This document shows, in pieces, positions 1 to 12,248 of a DNA stretch of 64,000 bases (position 1 is the first letter of the stretch; every line of letters starts with the position of its first letter). A model generated the notes under the pieces. That model was not told the origin of the DNA. It ran no database searches and was given only the letters and a program-made list of their open reading frames with translations. The position numbers and the translations under genes were made by a program. This DNA comes from Nothopassalora personata (Eukaryota; Ascomycota; Dothideomycetes; Mycosphaerellales; Mycosphaerellaceae), in assembly GCA_033816765.1 (NCBI GenBank), contig CM066299.1, positions 682,001 through 746,000 on the forward strand, in the 5' to 3' direction.

Positions 1-401
1 GTTTTGATACTCGCTAAGCGTTATACTTTGCCATTTTATATTCTCATGGTGCTTGCCGGGGACTTCCGGCCATTACTTGAGTCGACCTTTTGCGCGTACA
101 TTGCTTCGATTCACGCTTCTGTTCCTGATACCGATCTGGATACAGATGTTACGTGACGTTGTCGTACTTCTCGTGCTGTGTCGCGTCCAACATTCAGATC
201 TTCTACAATCTCTCTGGCGGATTCGCCTGGGCTATCATGCTTCTTCCCTGCCGAATAATTGACAGCTTCATCGATCTTCATCGACACATGCTTCTTCAGT
301 GTTGGCAGTCTGATCACCAGGTCGACAAGGTCGACGAGATCGATCTTGACTTTCGATTTCATCTTACCAAGCTTTTCTTCTTGCTTCGAAAGGTCGGTCA
401 G

Positions 402-1201
402 CTATATGCGGCGGTACTGTTTGCCGCCATTGCTGTACACGCGAGCGGATCGGAAGCGGAAATGGAGGTCGCAAACTTGCGCTTTGGGAACGATGGTCGG
501 CAGTTGATCGATCAATTTGCTTAGGTTGCCGACGAAGCTGTCGTGTCTATCGATATCAAGAGTAGGAGGATCTGGAGGGTGGAACGATGCATGATCCCAC
601 ATCCCAAGGTAGATGATGATCAAAGGTGCAGGGGCTTGGAATGGCATGTACGTTGGCATTGTGTTCGATAATGCCTTCACCACGTCCCTCCGTGGTGCGC
701 AGTACTCTACCTCATCGATGCAGAACTCAACATACTCGCCTCTTCCCGGATCAGGCATGCCGGGCCAGTTGGCGGTGTTGAGGTCGAGCCGCGGCGGGCG
801 TAGCTTAATAAATTCCTTCAAGCCGACGTCGAAGAGCTTCGCGCATGCTTTGACAGGCTTGCGGCCACAGCGCTCGATATGCTTCAGCTGGTTTTGCGTT
901 GCGTTGATGTATGTCTTGCCGGCTACACTGTTCCCTAGCCACGTGTCTCCCGCCGCTTTACGCACGACCTTCTGCAGCAGCTCGGGCGGCAAGTCGACAA
1001 GGCTCTGCCGTGGTGCTACGGACTCGAGAAGCTCTCTTGGCCTTGCTACACCTCCTTCCTGTAGTAGAAATCGGCACTGGTGTATTCTGGCTTGGAGATT
1101 CCAGATGATGTCTCGTGAGTCGACCCTAGCACTGTCATTGCCTGCTCGGAGGGTTGGATCGAGCTCTGATCCACGAGGCGGAGAAGATTGTTTACGCGTT
1201 C
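402..1201 (-). CDS. hypothetical protein with F-box-like start, 3' exon
   Basis: The minus-strand frame is open from a splice-acceptor-like CAG at 1204-1202 to the stop at 402, about 266 residues. No ATG lies in this frame upstream of residue 100, so the true start must be in an upstream exon that I could not place; GTAAGT-type donor sequence exists near 1395. Residues around 970-1010 nt read S-L-V-D-L-P-P-E-L-L-Q-K, which resembles the first helix of F-box or related fungal LPxEL domains; the rest (for example the WLGNS and PDPGRGEYVEF stretches) matches nothing I know. A 218-codon plus-strand frame over the same bases is Ser/Arg-rich and looks like a shadow. An F-box role would mean SCF ubiquitin-ligase substrate binding, but this rests only on the short motif. 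Confidence 0.5.
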
Positions 1202-1204
1202 CTG

Positions 1205-1917
1205 AATCTCAGGCTATCGTCTTCGAGAAAGGTCCTCGCAGGATGATCCTAGTTGCAGGACGAGTGTAACACCTATGATCAATGTCAGCTTCGTCCCCAG
1301 GCAAGCAGTAGTACTACAACACCATGCACCGAGCTCGAGGTATACGCAAGAGAGTACTATGTGCGTAGACTGTCTATCAGCCGACTTACGAGATTGCTTC
1401 GGCAGTCGACCTCGCAGCGCTTAGCAGCCTCTGGGCCCGCCACTGTCCTTCGCTCTTGACAGGAGCAGAACTTCGGCCGCTTCTGTGCTGCAATGACACA
1501 GTTATTCTGCGCGTTTATCGTGGCAAGCACGAGATCTGTTGATGGCGATTGTAGACGGTGTCCGAACGAAAAGCAGATATAAGCGCGTGTTCATGTGCGG
1601 ATCCGAGACATGTATGCATCGCCATTCACCAGGTTGTGACGCGACGCGACATTGGACCCTGGAGCACTTTCTCGATACTCGCACAATAGATGTTGTTCAT
1701 TCACGCGCACCGTCAGACACGGGATACATAAAGTCGTCTTTCTTGAACCCGTCTTCTCCCAATACACACCCTCGGCCAACCGCTTCAGACTACCGCAGAC
1801 TCGACATCCACCACCGCAAATAGCAGAAGGACATCAGACAGCCCTCCGGTAAGCACGTGAAGCCATGAAGTATGGATATATCGAAGCTGACAGACAACAG
1901 CCATTGCATTCGACACC
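1205..1917. other. intergenic, 5' exon(s) of the left gene probably here
   Basis: No convincing complete reading frame. The region upstream of the minus-strand gene probably carries its missing first exon; a GTAAGT donor-like site lies near 1395 on the minus strand. The last ~100 bases are the 5' leader of the MYND gene, ending in the good start context CACCATGTC. Confidence 0.4.
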
Positions 1918-2640
1918 ATGTCTTCCTCACAGACCATCCCCATCCTCGCCATCGGCAAGGATGGCAAGTCCTTCCACCGCGGCACCATCCCGCTCGCCGA
2001 CTTCAACGACACCGCGAAGTGGGCCTTGTCACCCGTCTCCAAGAAGCTCGGCCTCCCTCTCAAAGCCCACGTCACCACCAGCGACCTCTCCGCCGCCTCC
2101 GAGTCGGACGAGCACACCTACATCAACTCTTTCTACCTGGACTACGACTCCTACAGCAGCGACTTCGGAAAGCTCATGCGCGCGCCCTTCGTCGGCAATG
2201 AAGTCGTCCTTGCCCGCTGCGATGGCCTTCCACTCGATGAGATGGTCGTAAACGCCATGCAGGGCCACATCACCGGTCTTACCTGCGAGGGAAAGAAGTG
2301 CGGTAGCGCCAATGCCTGCACCTGTCCCAAAGACAACGAGGGGGTCAAGCAGGCCATCGCTGACACTTGCAGCAAGAAGGTCTTCTCGGAGTTTCTCACG
2401 CGCGCTCAGGGCATGTTGGCCATGATGCCAGGCGCTGCTACTGTCAAGAACCCTTTCGACGGTTCAGAGGACAAGACTGGAGCTGTGCCGTTCTGTGCTG
2501 GATGCGGAATGGCGAAGAAGGAGGATGGGACTGAGCTGATGATTTGCTCCAAGTGCAAGAAGGCATACTACTGCGGCGAGAAGTGCCAGCAGGGGGAGTG
2601 GCCGGAGCATAAGAAGGAGTGTAAGAAGGCGAAGGCTTAG
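1918..2640 (+). CDS. MYND-type zinc finger protein
   Basis: Single-exon gene of 240 aa. The C-terminus (residues 193-235) is a full MYND zinc finger: C193-x2-C196, C210-x2-C213, C219-x3-C223, H231-x3-C235, which is the family spacing for binding two zinc ions. MYND domains are protein-interaction modules; here there is no SET or other catalytic domain, so the role is open. The N-terminal 190 residues, including a small Cys-rich stretch at 125-140 (C-E-G-K-K-C then C-T-C), are not a family I recognise. The ATG at 1918 has a strong fungal context (CACCATGTC), and an upstream ATG at 1865 is in another frame. Codon use is strongly C/G-ending, as in an expressed fungal gene. Confidence 0.85.
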   Translation: MSSSQTIPILAIGKDGKSFHRGTIPLADFNDTAKWALSPVSKKLGLPLKAHVTTSDLSAASESDEHTYINSFYLDYDSYSSDFGKLMRAPFVGNEVVLARCDGLPLDEMVVNAMQGHITGLTCEGKKCGSANACTCPKDNEGVKQAIADTCSKKVFSEFLTRAQGMLAMMPGAATVKNPFDGSEDKTGAVPFCAGCGMAKKEDGTELMICSKCKKAYYCGEKCQQGEWPEHKKECKKAKA

Positions 2641-3122
2641 GAAGGGGGTTTGTTGAGGATAGCGCGCTGAGCAGCTCGATCGTGACATGGAGTAGAGACA
2701 GGAGCTTGGAGAAAAGGTAGCTTGGACAATATGGCTCTAACGCGCGTTCTGTTACACACCTTCACGCCCGAGAACATGAGCTGAGCTGTAGAGCATTATG
2801 GATCGACCAATTGCCTAGTCTTAGATGATCCGATAGCGAGTGTGCGCTCGTATTGTACGCGCATATTGGCATCTAGCGACACGATCCTCTAACAACAGAC
2901 TCGAGTATGCATTGATCAGCAGCCTAAACTAGGTACATTGTCTCCCAACACGCACGTTTAACACACGCCGAGGGCATCTGCGCTGGCAGCGATACATACT
3001 CTCGTACTTTCAGGCAGATCTGTCCATGAAATGCCACATTGAAGCGCATACGTCAAGATGTTGCTTATCCATGGTCGAAGTACGCGAGGCGAACGAAAGA
3101 CACGAGGTACCCCGAATCCATA
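2641..3122. other. intergenic, no gene seen
   Basis: 3' flank of the MYND gene. No reading frame with coding character, no RNA gene recognised. Confidence 0.5.
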
Positions 3123-3510
3123 TCACAAGCATTTCCCCATGAGCGACCATCGTTTGGGCGTGCTTATTGGCGTGCGTTGCCTTGTGCGTTGGGTTACAGA
3201 TGCCCTCCTTTCTGTCTCTCTTTCCGTTACAAGCGCTAGCTCAACTGCATGTTTTTCTACTATGATGCCGCTCGCTGGGTTCGGAATTGGCCGACTCGGC
3301 AAAGGGGTCGATGCCGCCGTCTCGTGATGGGAGTATTCGTGTTCTTGCCATGGTCTGTAGTACCTCTTTTCTTGCCTGAAGGGGGGCTCTGGGCTCTTCT
3401 CAGGCGTATCAATCGGTTCGAGCATTGCACAGATGCTTTCGTAGCTGGGAAGATTTTCCGGAAATGCTTTCGGATCTGGACGCGCAATGCTGCTCAATCT
3501 GCCGAGATAC
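3123..3510 (-). CDS. possible hypothetical gene, 3' exon
   Basis: A minus-strand frame of about 125 codons rich in Pro, Glu and Arg (for example P-D-P-K-A-F-P-E-N-L-P-S-Y-E) has a more protein-like composition than its shadows. It has no good ATG; a TCGGCAG acceptor-like site precedes it near 3502, and a separate frame with ATG at 3704 reads down to a stop at 3510. A two-exon gene 3704-3123 is possible, but I could not find a convincing donor. No family recognised. Confidence 0.25.
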
Positions 3511-3944
3511 TATGTAGGACGTGACGCTCTGGGCTTCTGCTGGTGTGTGAGGCAATGCAGACCGTGTGAGCTATATGTATGGACCGTTAGCACTCGATAT
3601 TCCTGCGAGGGCGGGATCTTCTCCACGTATATGGAGTAGCAAGCTGAACACATGAATTCAACTCGAATGGCTGTCGTTTGCTCCATTGTAACCACTGAGG
3701 CCATGGACCGAGTCGCTGGCGAGTGCGGTCTCTACGCTTGGGGGACTATTTCATGCATTGCCAAGGCCCTCTGGCGACATAGAGAATGTCGTCGCGTTTG
3801 GAGCTAGGCTCGCTAGGACGAACAAGGGTGGAACAATTCCCTGGTTCCTGCTTTTACACTGGCCGCCAGCTTTTCTTCCTTTCAACAACCCGCACTCACG
3901 TTCGACCACATCATACCCATCGCATCAGACAAGGATCCACAACG

Positions 3945-6802
3945 ATGATCGCGCTCTTGGCGCTGTGGTTGGGCATTGCCGCCGCCCAGCTGTACACCAA
4001 CAGCACTGTCACGCCTTCATATGTCAACTCCACCATTTTGAGCGTCCCGATTACCATCACCGAGGACTCAACCACCATCACGAGCGAGTCTCTCATCACC
4101 AGCAGTGCTTTAGCCACCACTACCGGTATGAATCGTTGCGGCACGTCAGCAGAGCCTTGGTGTTCTCAAGCTAACACATCCTTCACATAGGCCTCACCTC
4201 CACGTCTTTCTCCACCAGCTACACCACGAACAGCTCCGGTACCTTTCCAACGCTCATTCCGATACCAATATGCATCTCACCACCATGCCTGCCCATTGGA
4301 GGCCTCCCACCAGGGGGCGATCCCACCCCAGGAGAGCCGAATGAGCCAGACGATACTTCAATCGAGCCTTCCAGCCAAGAATACACTTCGTCTTCGACCA
4401 GCACGTCAACCTCTGAAACGTCTTCGGAGTCAAGCACCAGCTCGGAGTCGAGCACAAGTACAAGCTCATCGTCATCCTCCAGCAGCAGCAGCTCTTCTTC
4501 TTCGACCTCTTCGACATCGTCGGAGTCCTCAACCTTTACACCCCGTCCCCCGGAGCCATGTGGAGTTGAGGATTGTGGTGATGTCTGCAAGCCCCTGTCA
4601 AAGATCAAGAGAGATAGTGGCCTCGAACCGATGAACGTGTCGGTGGCGGACAGCGTTCACGTTCGACCATTCAGCGAGCCATCACGACCGATGGACTGGG
4701 ACGCGTTCGTGGCTTTCATCATGCGCGAGCACGCAAATGCCAATGTTCGCGTGGAGCACAATCTTAACGTCAACATAGCGCATGGTATATCGGCCAACTG
4801 GCGCGAGTTCCAGGACAGAAACGTTGACATTGCGCTGGCGGGCTTGTACGGCTGCTTAAGCGTGATTATCACGTCCAGCAAAGGCGCCTGGATGTCGCAC
4901 ATCTGGCAAACTGATCTGACGGATCTCCGCGGCCCGTTCAAGAATTATGAATACCTCCAAGGCAGGACGAAGCAGATCTACCCAAAGACCGGTCTGGACG
5001 ATCCAAAGTGGGCAGATCTCAAGGACCAAGTAAGAACCATGCCCTGATTAGATTCTCGCCGCACACTGACAGCTGGCACAGCTTTTCAATGCAAGATTCG
5101 GTGACGGTAATCTTTCACTGAAGGAGCTCAAGGGGAAGGGGATGATATTCGAGGGGCAGCCAGCGGATGATCTCCAGGTCCTCCTGGTGACCAGCTATTG
5201 GAGCTATTTTGGCGATGCAATTGGCGGCGGTGGTACAGAGGAAATGATCGCTGACTTACTGTCCGACTTGAAGAGTAAGCCGAGCCCGTCTCGATCGTGG
5301 ACTGAGCTAATACAGTCAGATTTCTTCGGGCCCACCCCAAAGGTGATCAAGTACTACACCGTGTACGAACGAACGGGCTTCCCACCAGAACCAGATAGAT
5401 ACCAGCTCGATTCTGATGGCAAGCTGATCCTCGGCCCACATGGCGGCTACGTCCTCAATGAGAATGCTGAGGGTATTAAGGCTAGTATGTTGGGGCATAT
5501 CTATGGCAGGGTCCTATTGCAGGTACGCGTCGCTCGGCCGCACTATCCCTCGACCAACCACAGATCATGCTAACGTTGTGTCCTCCAGTACGTTCCCGAT
5601 AAGATCAAGTGCAGTGACGGAAGAATGATGGCCGGTGCGCGCCTCTATGTCGACGACCTCAATTGGAACTCGGTCGAGCCATGGGCATGGGAAATGTCGT
5701 GGCTCGCGCGCGACGAACAAGCGCTCAAGGTGCCGCCATCAATTCATCTCATGGGCCGACAAGACAGTGCCTCGGCTGCTGCTTGTTCCGCTGGGGTGAG
5801 ACCCACTGGGTGCGAATGCAACGGCGGCGAGATAACATCGTCAACCATCTCCACGACTTCGGTAAGTTCAATGCGCACGGATGTATGTCCTGTAGAATCT
5901 TGCTCCAACTGACCTTGTGACAGAGCACAACATCGAGTGTCTCGACGACCATCTCCGTCGAAACCACAGCATCCTCTGCCACCGAGTCACTTTCCTCCTC
6001 AACCACGACATCCTCTGCCACTGAGTCGCCTACACTGATCGAGCAGCATCTTTGCCGCATCCACATCACCGAGTTTACGGATTATCTCCACCTGCCGAGG
6101 CCAAAGAAGTCCAGAGACGATTGGGGCAAACTCGACGTCGTGATCCGTTCTTGGGATGCTAAGGAAGAGTACAACCTTCCTCGTGATCCAGAGAAAGCAA
6201 TCGATCAGCCAATCACTGAAGCCTTCGACGTGTTCTACAAGGGACGCGCAACATGGCCGGGCTCCGTCAATCTCGACTTCAACGTCGATCAGCACTCTCG
6301 CCCGGTTGGTGATGGTGGAACGACTTACGAGAACAAAGAGTGGATGGACTGGCTCGTCAAGATATGGGAAGCCAAGAGCAACACCGAGTTTTACTCCAAT
6401 CGCGGCGACCTGCCACAGTTTTGCCGGGACTATGCTGGCACCGGCTCTGGCTTGAATCACACGAATGTCGGCCTCGGTTTCAACAGCACCAACATCACCA
6501 TGAAGAACATGCCGACGAATCTCACCGGTATTGATCTCAGTGGTCTCGACAGGAACGTCCTCTCGCCCATGGATGCAGCCTCGAAGATGATGAACGAGGG
6601 TTGGGCGATCGTGGGAGGCAAGTGGACTTGCGGCGAGTACCCAAAGTGCAACGTGGGCGCGTGGACTACGGGTAATTATAAAGACCACCCGATTCGTGAT
6701 ATGGATTGTTACTGGTGGTGTCACGCTGAGTGTGAGGACTCTACTGTCGAGATTGAGGACAGGGAAGAGAAGTGCAAGCGACCGCTCAGTGATTTTGATT
6801 GA
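3945..6802 (+). CDS. large secreted Ser/Thr-rich protein, five exons
   Basis: Exons 3945-4125, 4191-5029, 5082-5522, 5589-5861, 5924-6802 join in frame to 871 codons (870 aa plus stop). Introns of 65, 52, 66 and 62 nt all have GT..AG ends and branch-like CTAAC, CTGAC or ACTGAC. The protein starts with a signal peptide (MIALLALWLGIAAA, cut before Q), followed by Thr- and Ser-rich stretches, including a near-pure Ser run around 4440-4530, typical of O-glycosylated linkers. Two folded regions follow: one with the motif G-C-L-S-V-I-I-T-S and W-M-S-H-I-W, which I recall from uncharacterised secreted ascomycete proteins, and a C-terminal Cys- and N-glycosylation-rich part (several NxT sites near 6450-6530). 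A further 45-nt segment (5275-5319) has a GTAAGC donor and CAG acceptor and keeps the frame whether spliced or not. Function unknown; secretion is well supported. Confidence 0.8.
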
Positions 6803-8008
6803 TTGTCGAGCAAATTACAAGCGAAGGAATGAGCAGCGCAGCAAGGCCGCCTGATGCAGGTGGTGCCGGCTAGATAGCTGTTTCGAATGAGATGGTACTC
6901 TCCGTGTCAAACTTGTCCGGGTGCTCATTTTATGTGACCCCGCGGATGGTACATCTTTTCACGCTTTGATCACGTTGCTTGGTGTTGAGAGTCTGAGTAT
7001 GAGGTAGTGACAAGAACCGCTAGTCAAAGGGTTTCATTTGACTGCTCACGCCAGATGACTCATGATGCTCATCCTCCTCACATCAATGGCAACAAGCAAT
7101 GCCATAAGTGTTGCGGCAGGTGAGCTCCGCGAGAGCCGGTTGGGTTACACTGATGATGGATCTACCAACCCACGATGATCCACAGGCTCTGCAGGAGCAT
7201 CGACAAGGAATTTCCTCAACGATATCGCCGTTCACGTATGCCTCTCTTCGCTGGCACACACAGAAATCGTTCAGTGCCGCAGGACTATGCTCGCTTGCTT
7301 TGACAGACCTCATCACATTGTGTTTCGGTGGCATCTCATCACATGGTGTGGAAGTCCAGCGGGCGCTGTGGGTAAATCATCGTTAGAAGAGGAGACAGTA
7401 TGGTCTCGTCTCATCATTTCAGTATTGCTCTGTTATATTCTGCTTGCGTTACACCCGTGTGAGCAGCATGGCCGGATAGCGAGATAATGAGGCGGACTGA
7501 CGAATGTGGCATTGATTTGTCCCAGCGCCAGGTGGGTCCTAACAACGAGAGAATTTCAGCTCAGTAGATGAGGCCCAGTATGAGACATCTCTTGAAATCA
7601 CATGGTCCAGCTTAACTTAACCGGCTTCCAAGACTTTAAAGGTCTGGCTGGATTACAAAATGGCTGCAGCCAGGATGGGCATGAGTACGTGTGAGGCATG
7701 ATAGGTGGAATGCGAGAAGATCCATATGTGCCGGTTACTGTCGTGCCGTTGATATCTCATCTATGTGTTGCTGCTCTTTCAGAGAGTTGAATCCTTCCGG
7801 GCGGGCTAAGCTGTGGAATTTGCTTGCTCCCGGATGAATGAATTCTGCCAAGACTTGCAGGTGAATGCATATGTGCTGTGCATTGTCAAAGCTTGGGCCG
7901 CTCGCTCTTATCACTGCCTTTGCCAGTCCTACTTTGATTCCGTATTGTTCATTCTCGCTGTTGTATATAATCATCTGCTCTTAGCATCAAGCCAACAACA
8001 ATCTTCCG
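6803..8008. other. intergenic, no gene seen
   Basis: About 1.2 kb with only short shadow frames. A TATA-like TATATAA lies at about 7964-7970, 40 bases before the ATG at 8009, and may be the promoter remnant of the decayed gene that follows. Confidence 0.5.
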
Positions 8009-9280
8009 ATGGCATTCCACCTCGACGACAACGGGACACCCTAGTAGACCATCCTTGAAATGACGACAATCGAGCACATCACCAAGCAGATCTCAAACCG
8101 CCTGATCGATATCAAAGCCAAGTATCGTCGACTCGAGAGCCTCTACTATCCTATATACTTACATGCGAGCATCAATCTCGAGGCATCCATTCGAGCGCTT
8201 CTGCGTGAAAGGCATCCTCGGATGGCATCTTCCCACAGAAACCACATCGTCGCAAAGATATCAGAGGAGGCGAAGAAGACTGGATTCGGCGTAGACCAAG
8301 ATGAGCATATTCCGATGGCCACTGGCTAGTTGCGCGATGTCGTTCTTCTGTCACAGCGGCTCAAAGCCAAGGTTCACAAGCCTGTCCATTATTCTCTCCG
8401 CGATACGTTGAGAAGGATCCGGTGAGAATGATGGACAGGCTTGTGCACCAGATTGCGCCAAAGTTCACGCAAGCCGAGAAGATGCTCAACCTTATCAAGA
8501 GCAGCGACAAGGCCAATCGCAACAATTCGTCGCAGGTTAAGCTCATGTTGTGGAACGAGGACTACTTGGCGGTCAAGGACGGCGCACCAATCATCAAGGC
8601 AATCAAACATCAGGTTGCTCGCTTCCGGCAGCTGAAGAGCCTGCAATCTCAGGGCTCCACGTCGACCGGCCACGGACATTGCTTCAAATGGCCGTGAAGT
8701 TCGACGAGTCAATCCTGCCGGCCTCGCCAATGGAGCCGTACAATCTCAAGAGTCTTGGGACAGCCGACGAGGTCAAAGAGGCCAAACCGGTGGAGCAAGT
8801 CCTGACGACCTTCTCCAAGATGGGACCAAGTCCAGCTTCCGCCAAAGCCTTCGCCAAATACAGTGGAAACTAGAAATATCTGCAGCCGCAGAACGCAGGG
8901 TCGCTGTACCCGGTCTGAAGGCATGACAGCCCAAGCACTCCACGACTTCAGCCGCATTAAGCGTCCTGGACTGCCTCTCACCAGCACAGATGATGTCGCT
9001 TACAGTGGAAGCGTTCCTCCTCGCCGGCAACGGCGTCGCAGTCACTTTGTCAGTGAAGAAAGTCGATGTGATCCAGCTTCTTCTTGGGGAAGAGACGACG
9101 GAAGCCCAGAACAAGAGGTTACAGAAGTACCTCAAGCACAAGCAAGTGGATCGGTGGCATTCAGACCGAGTCAATAAGTGCACCGGCATCGCTGGACCAG
9201 GACCGCATGAGAGGATTGGGTACAGCGAGGAGCTCAAGTTGGTGAGGACTGCGTTCGATGAGTTGATGAAAGATGTGTGA
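8009..9280 (+). pseudogene. decayed hypothetical gene
   Basis: One frame starts at ATG 8009, meets two consecutive TAG codons (8042-8047), continues for 93 codons with coding-like composition (Lys/Arg/Leu-rich helices), meets a third TAG at 8327 and stays coding-like to about 8420. Coding character then jumps to a second frame (8422-8697, containing M-D-R-L-V-H-Q and K-L-M-L-W-N-E-D), a third (to 8873), and back to the first (8987-9280, reaching a stop). All three early stops can be explained by CAG to TAG changes. Either a multi-exon gene using ATG 8060 or, more likely, a pseudogene. No family recognised. Confidence 0.45.
8375..8445. repeat. 22-bp inverted repeat
   Basis: Arms 8375-8396 and 8424-8445 are reverse complements with one mismatch and a 27-nt spacer, so the sequence could form a strong hairpin. 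It lies exactly where the reading frame of the decayed gene changes. Confidence 0.7.
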
Positions 9281-9958
9281 AGAGTGGAGGAAGTCTATGT
9301 CGAAGAAGGGGTGGGGGGACAATGGTTGGGCAGATTGAAGTAAACTGCGCCTGAGGAGTGGGCTCACGACTGACATGAGAGGACCCGAGGAAACCTCTTG
9401 AAACAGAACATACTCCTAACCCCGGAGCGCTGTAGGAGAAATATCAGCATCATGCCCGGCGCAAGTATCAGTAGAATTGAATTCCTGGTACTCTCCGACA
9501 ACAGTTTTCCCAATGCCACAAGAAATCGTACACAATATCAACGAGAGTCGTTTCATCCATGATTTCATCACATCCCTTCGTTTGCCTCTGACGGCTTAGA
9601 TTTCGCACTAACGGTTGTCATGGTAATTAACATATCCATCTCCAGACAGTATCCTGTTCGGCCGGTATCTGTCGGCCCAGTCGCGGGACTTGTATGTCGT
9701 GTAGCGGTATTCCGGGTAGCGGTACCTCAGGTAGCGGTATCGACGGTCTGGGATGTAGTTTAGGCGGTGGGGAGAACAGCGACGGTAGTGGGGAAGGTCG
9801 TTCTCAGATCGAACGATGCCGTTGTCGACGTATGCCTCCTCGGCCCGTGCTGCGAGGGAGTTGGTCGTCTGGTTTGGTCAGTAAAAGATAATATTCAAGC
9901 GACTGGGAGAATAGCTTGAGTCGATTTCGGGTCTAGGAGCGGCAGCCGGGGATGGCAG

Positions 9959-10188
9959 TGTTGTATAAAGGAATGAAGTGAACGAACAACTTGATTGCTT
10001 GTTGTTGATGCTATCTACTGGTGAATGAGGTTGTCCTTATATATCCTTCTGCGCTAAGATGTACGCGTAAGCATCGAGTCACATGGTACGTAAGTGAATG
10101 CTATAGAACGCACTAGCAAAACCTATTACGTAGATAAATCCTATATACCGACGCCGATATATCAGGGTGGAGACGGCCAAATCTAACA
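9959..10188 (-). repeat. complete LTR of the 9.9-kb Copia derivative
   Basis: 230 bp, ends TGTTG..TAACA. On the minus strand it contains GGATATATAAGG, a plausible TATA box for the element's promoter. Its last 48 bp recur at 12201-12248. Confidence 0.75.
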
Positions 10189-11199
10189 CTCCCCCTACTT
10201 CGGACTAGCCCCTAAAGGTAGTACGAAGTACTATATCGTCGTCGCCGTCCCTATATCGCTGTCGCTAGTAAGTACTAGCTATTTTGCCCTCCTAGGCGAT
10301 ACTAGAAGCTTAGTAGCATTAGCGATATGCTTTTACTTACTAAGGGGCTTTGTTAGGAAGTCGGCAAGCTGCTCGATAGTCGGGATATAGGTAATCTCGA
10401 CTTGTTTAGCTTCGTATTGCTCTCGGACAAAATGTGCTGTAATATCGATATACTTCGTCCTAGCGTGGAATTCCGGGTTCTTTACTAAGGCTATACTTGC
10501 TTTATTATCTCCGTAGATTGTCGTAGGGGTCCTAAGATCCTCGGGAGATATATAGCCTATTTGTTCTAGAAAAGAACGAATCCAAATTGCCTCTTTTATA
10601 GCGTAGGCTAGAGCTAGGTATTCCGCTTCCGTAGTAGACGTAGATACCGATCTTTGTAGCTTAGAGGACTAAGATATAGGTGCTCCTACTAGTATAGACG
10701 TATATCCTATTATAGACGTATATCCTATTATAGACCGTCTAGAAATGTCCGCTCCGTAGTCCGAATCCGAATATAGGTACGGTAGGTTATTACCGTTCGG
10801 CTTAAAGACGGTAGCACTATCCCGCGTATTAGATAAGTACTTAAGGCAATATATAGCTCCCTCAAAGTGTCGATTTGCCGGGTTATGCGCGTATTAGCTT
10901 AGTCTTTATGTCGTAAAAGATACGTCTATTCTATACGCTCTTACTAGCTAATTTAATTTCCCGACGAGGGATTAGTATTTAGAGGCTTCGGATAAGCCTT
11001 CGTTAGGCTCTTTAGGCGTAAGACTCGAGTACCCGTTTACCGGTATAGGTATACTAAAGGTAGTATCTATATCGAGGCTAAAATCCCTAAGTGTGTTTTC
11101 GATATAATGCTTTTAATCGAGGCGAATAGACCCATCCTTACTATAGGATATTCGGCAACCTAGAAGTAGCGTTACTAGGCCTCCGTCCTTTATCTCGAA

Positions 11200-12200
11200 G
11201 CGCTCGGTAAGTGCCTTCTTAAGCGGTAGTAGTATTTTTTCGTCCTTGACTAGAATAAGTAAATCGTCTACGTATAGGGCAACTATAATAGTATACCCTT
11301 TATTAACGAAGACAGAATGGTCGGCGGGATAGCGTAGAGTCGGTAGTCGGCGAAGAAATCCGTAATAGTCTTATTCTAAACTCGGCCGCTTTATTTTAGG
11401 CCCGGGATACCTTTATTTAATTTTAGGCATCTCCCCCTCTTTATCGGCTCTCCGGAACTCTCGTACCCTTCGGGGATAGATAGATAGACGTCCTCGGTAA
11501 GCTCTCCTAGTAGATAGGCGCTAACAACGTCTATTTAGTGCGCTATATAGCCTCGTAAGGCCGTAATAGCTAGAAGAAGTCGTAGGCTTTCTAAACGGAC
11601 TACGGGGCTAAAGGTCTCGAAGTAATCGATTCCGTATTGTTGCGTAAACCCTCTTACTACTAGACGTGCTTTAAATTTGTCTAGTTGTCCGTTAGGTAAG
11701 GTCTTTACCTTAAAACCTATTTTAGAATAACGAGGTTTATATCGCTAGGTATATCTTGTTCGGTCTAAGTTCCGGTCGAATCTAAGGACTTAAAGTGTTC
11801 CTTAATAGCGTCTTGCTATTCCCTAGCGTAGTCGCCTTTTATAGCTTCGTCATAGGTCCTAGGGGTAGGTATTTCGTAGGCCTTATTATGATTTACTAGC
11901 CGTAACTCTTCTATTAGACGTTCCGGGCGTCGTACGACTCGTATAGACCTTCGGGGATAGTCTTGTCGTTCGTCGGTAGTAGTATCGTCGACTATATTAT
12001 CTTGTAGAGGGGCGTATTCTTGACTTTCGCCTTGTAGGGGGGCCTGTCCTCGCCCCTCTTCGCCTATTACTTCGCGGTCTTGCTCGCTATCCCTATAGGA
12101 CTCTATAGGGATATTTAATAGGACGAAATCTAAGGCCTCCTTGTCCTTATAGTCCCGTAAAGTATATGTCTCCTTATAGACATCGTCTAGTTGTAGATCG
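11200..12200 (-). pseudogene. Copia reverse transcriptase remnant
   Basis: The frame 12259-11816 runs from the LTR into the acidic linker before the RT (R-T-Y-D-E-A-I-K-G motif). Downstream, with stops, come fragments typical of Copia RT such as Y-P-R-R-Y-E-S-S-G-E-P-I-K-R-G. Stop codons fit G-to-A and C-to-T changes. Not functional. Confidence 0.65.
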
Positions 12201-12248
12201 TTATATAACGACGCCGATATATCGGGGTGGCGACGGCCAAATCTAACA
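12201..12248 (-). repeat. truncated LTR (48 bp) of the same Copia derivative
   Basis: Matches 10141-10188 with a few substitutions (shared core GACGCCGATATATC and GACGGCCAAATCTAACA), followed directly by the GGCAG target duplication. Confidence 0.7.

Larger units (their letters stand above)
9959..12248 (-). mobile_element. Ty1/Copia element, internally deleted, RIP-mutated
   Basis: Bounded by the target duplication GGCAG (9954-9958 and 12249-12253). The left end is a complete 230-bp LTR starting TGTTGTATAAAG and ending TCTAACA; the right LTR survives only as its last 48 bp, fused to pol. The minus strand between them reads Copia reverse transcriptase and RNase H with many TAG/TAA stops from CAG, CAA and TGG codons. 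Gag, protease and integrase are missing, so a single deletion from within the 5' LTR into pol explains the structure. Because the target duplication is intact, the deletion happened after insertion or the element moved in deleted form. Confidence 0.8.

Noticed and set aside
613..1269. 218-codon plus-strand frame over the F-box-like gene
   Set aside because: Ser/Arg-rich, no protein character, and antisense to a better minus-strand frame.
3786..3944. Upstream extension of the secreted-protein frame to 3786
   Set aside because: The signal peptide begins cleanly at ATG 3945; the extension would bury it and has no coding character.
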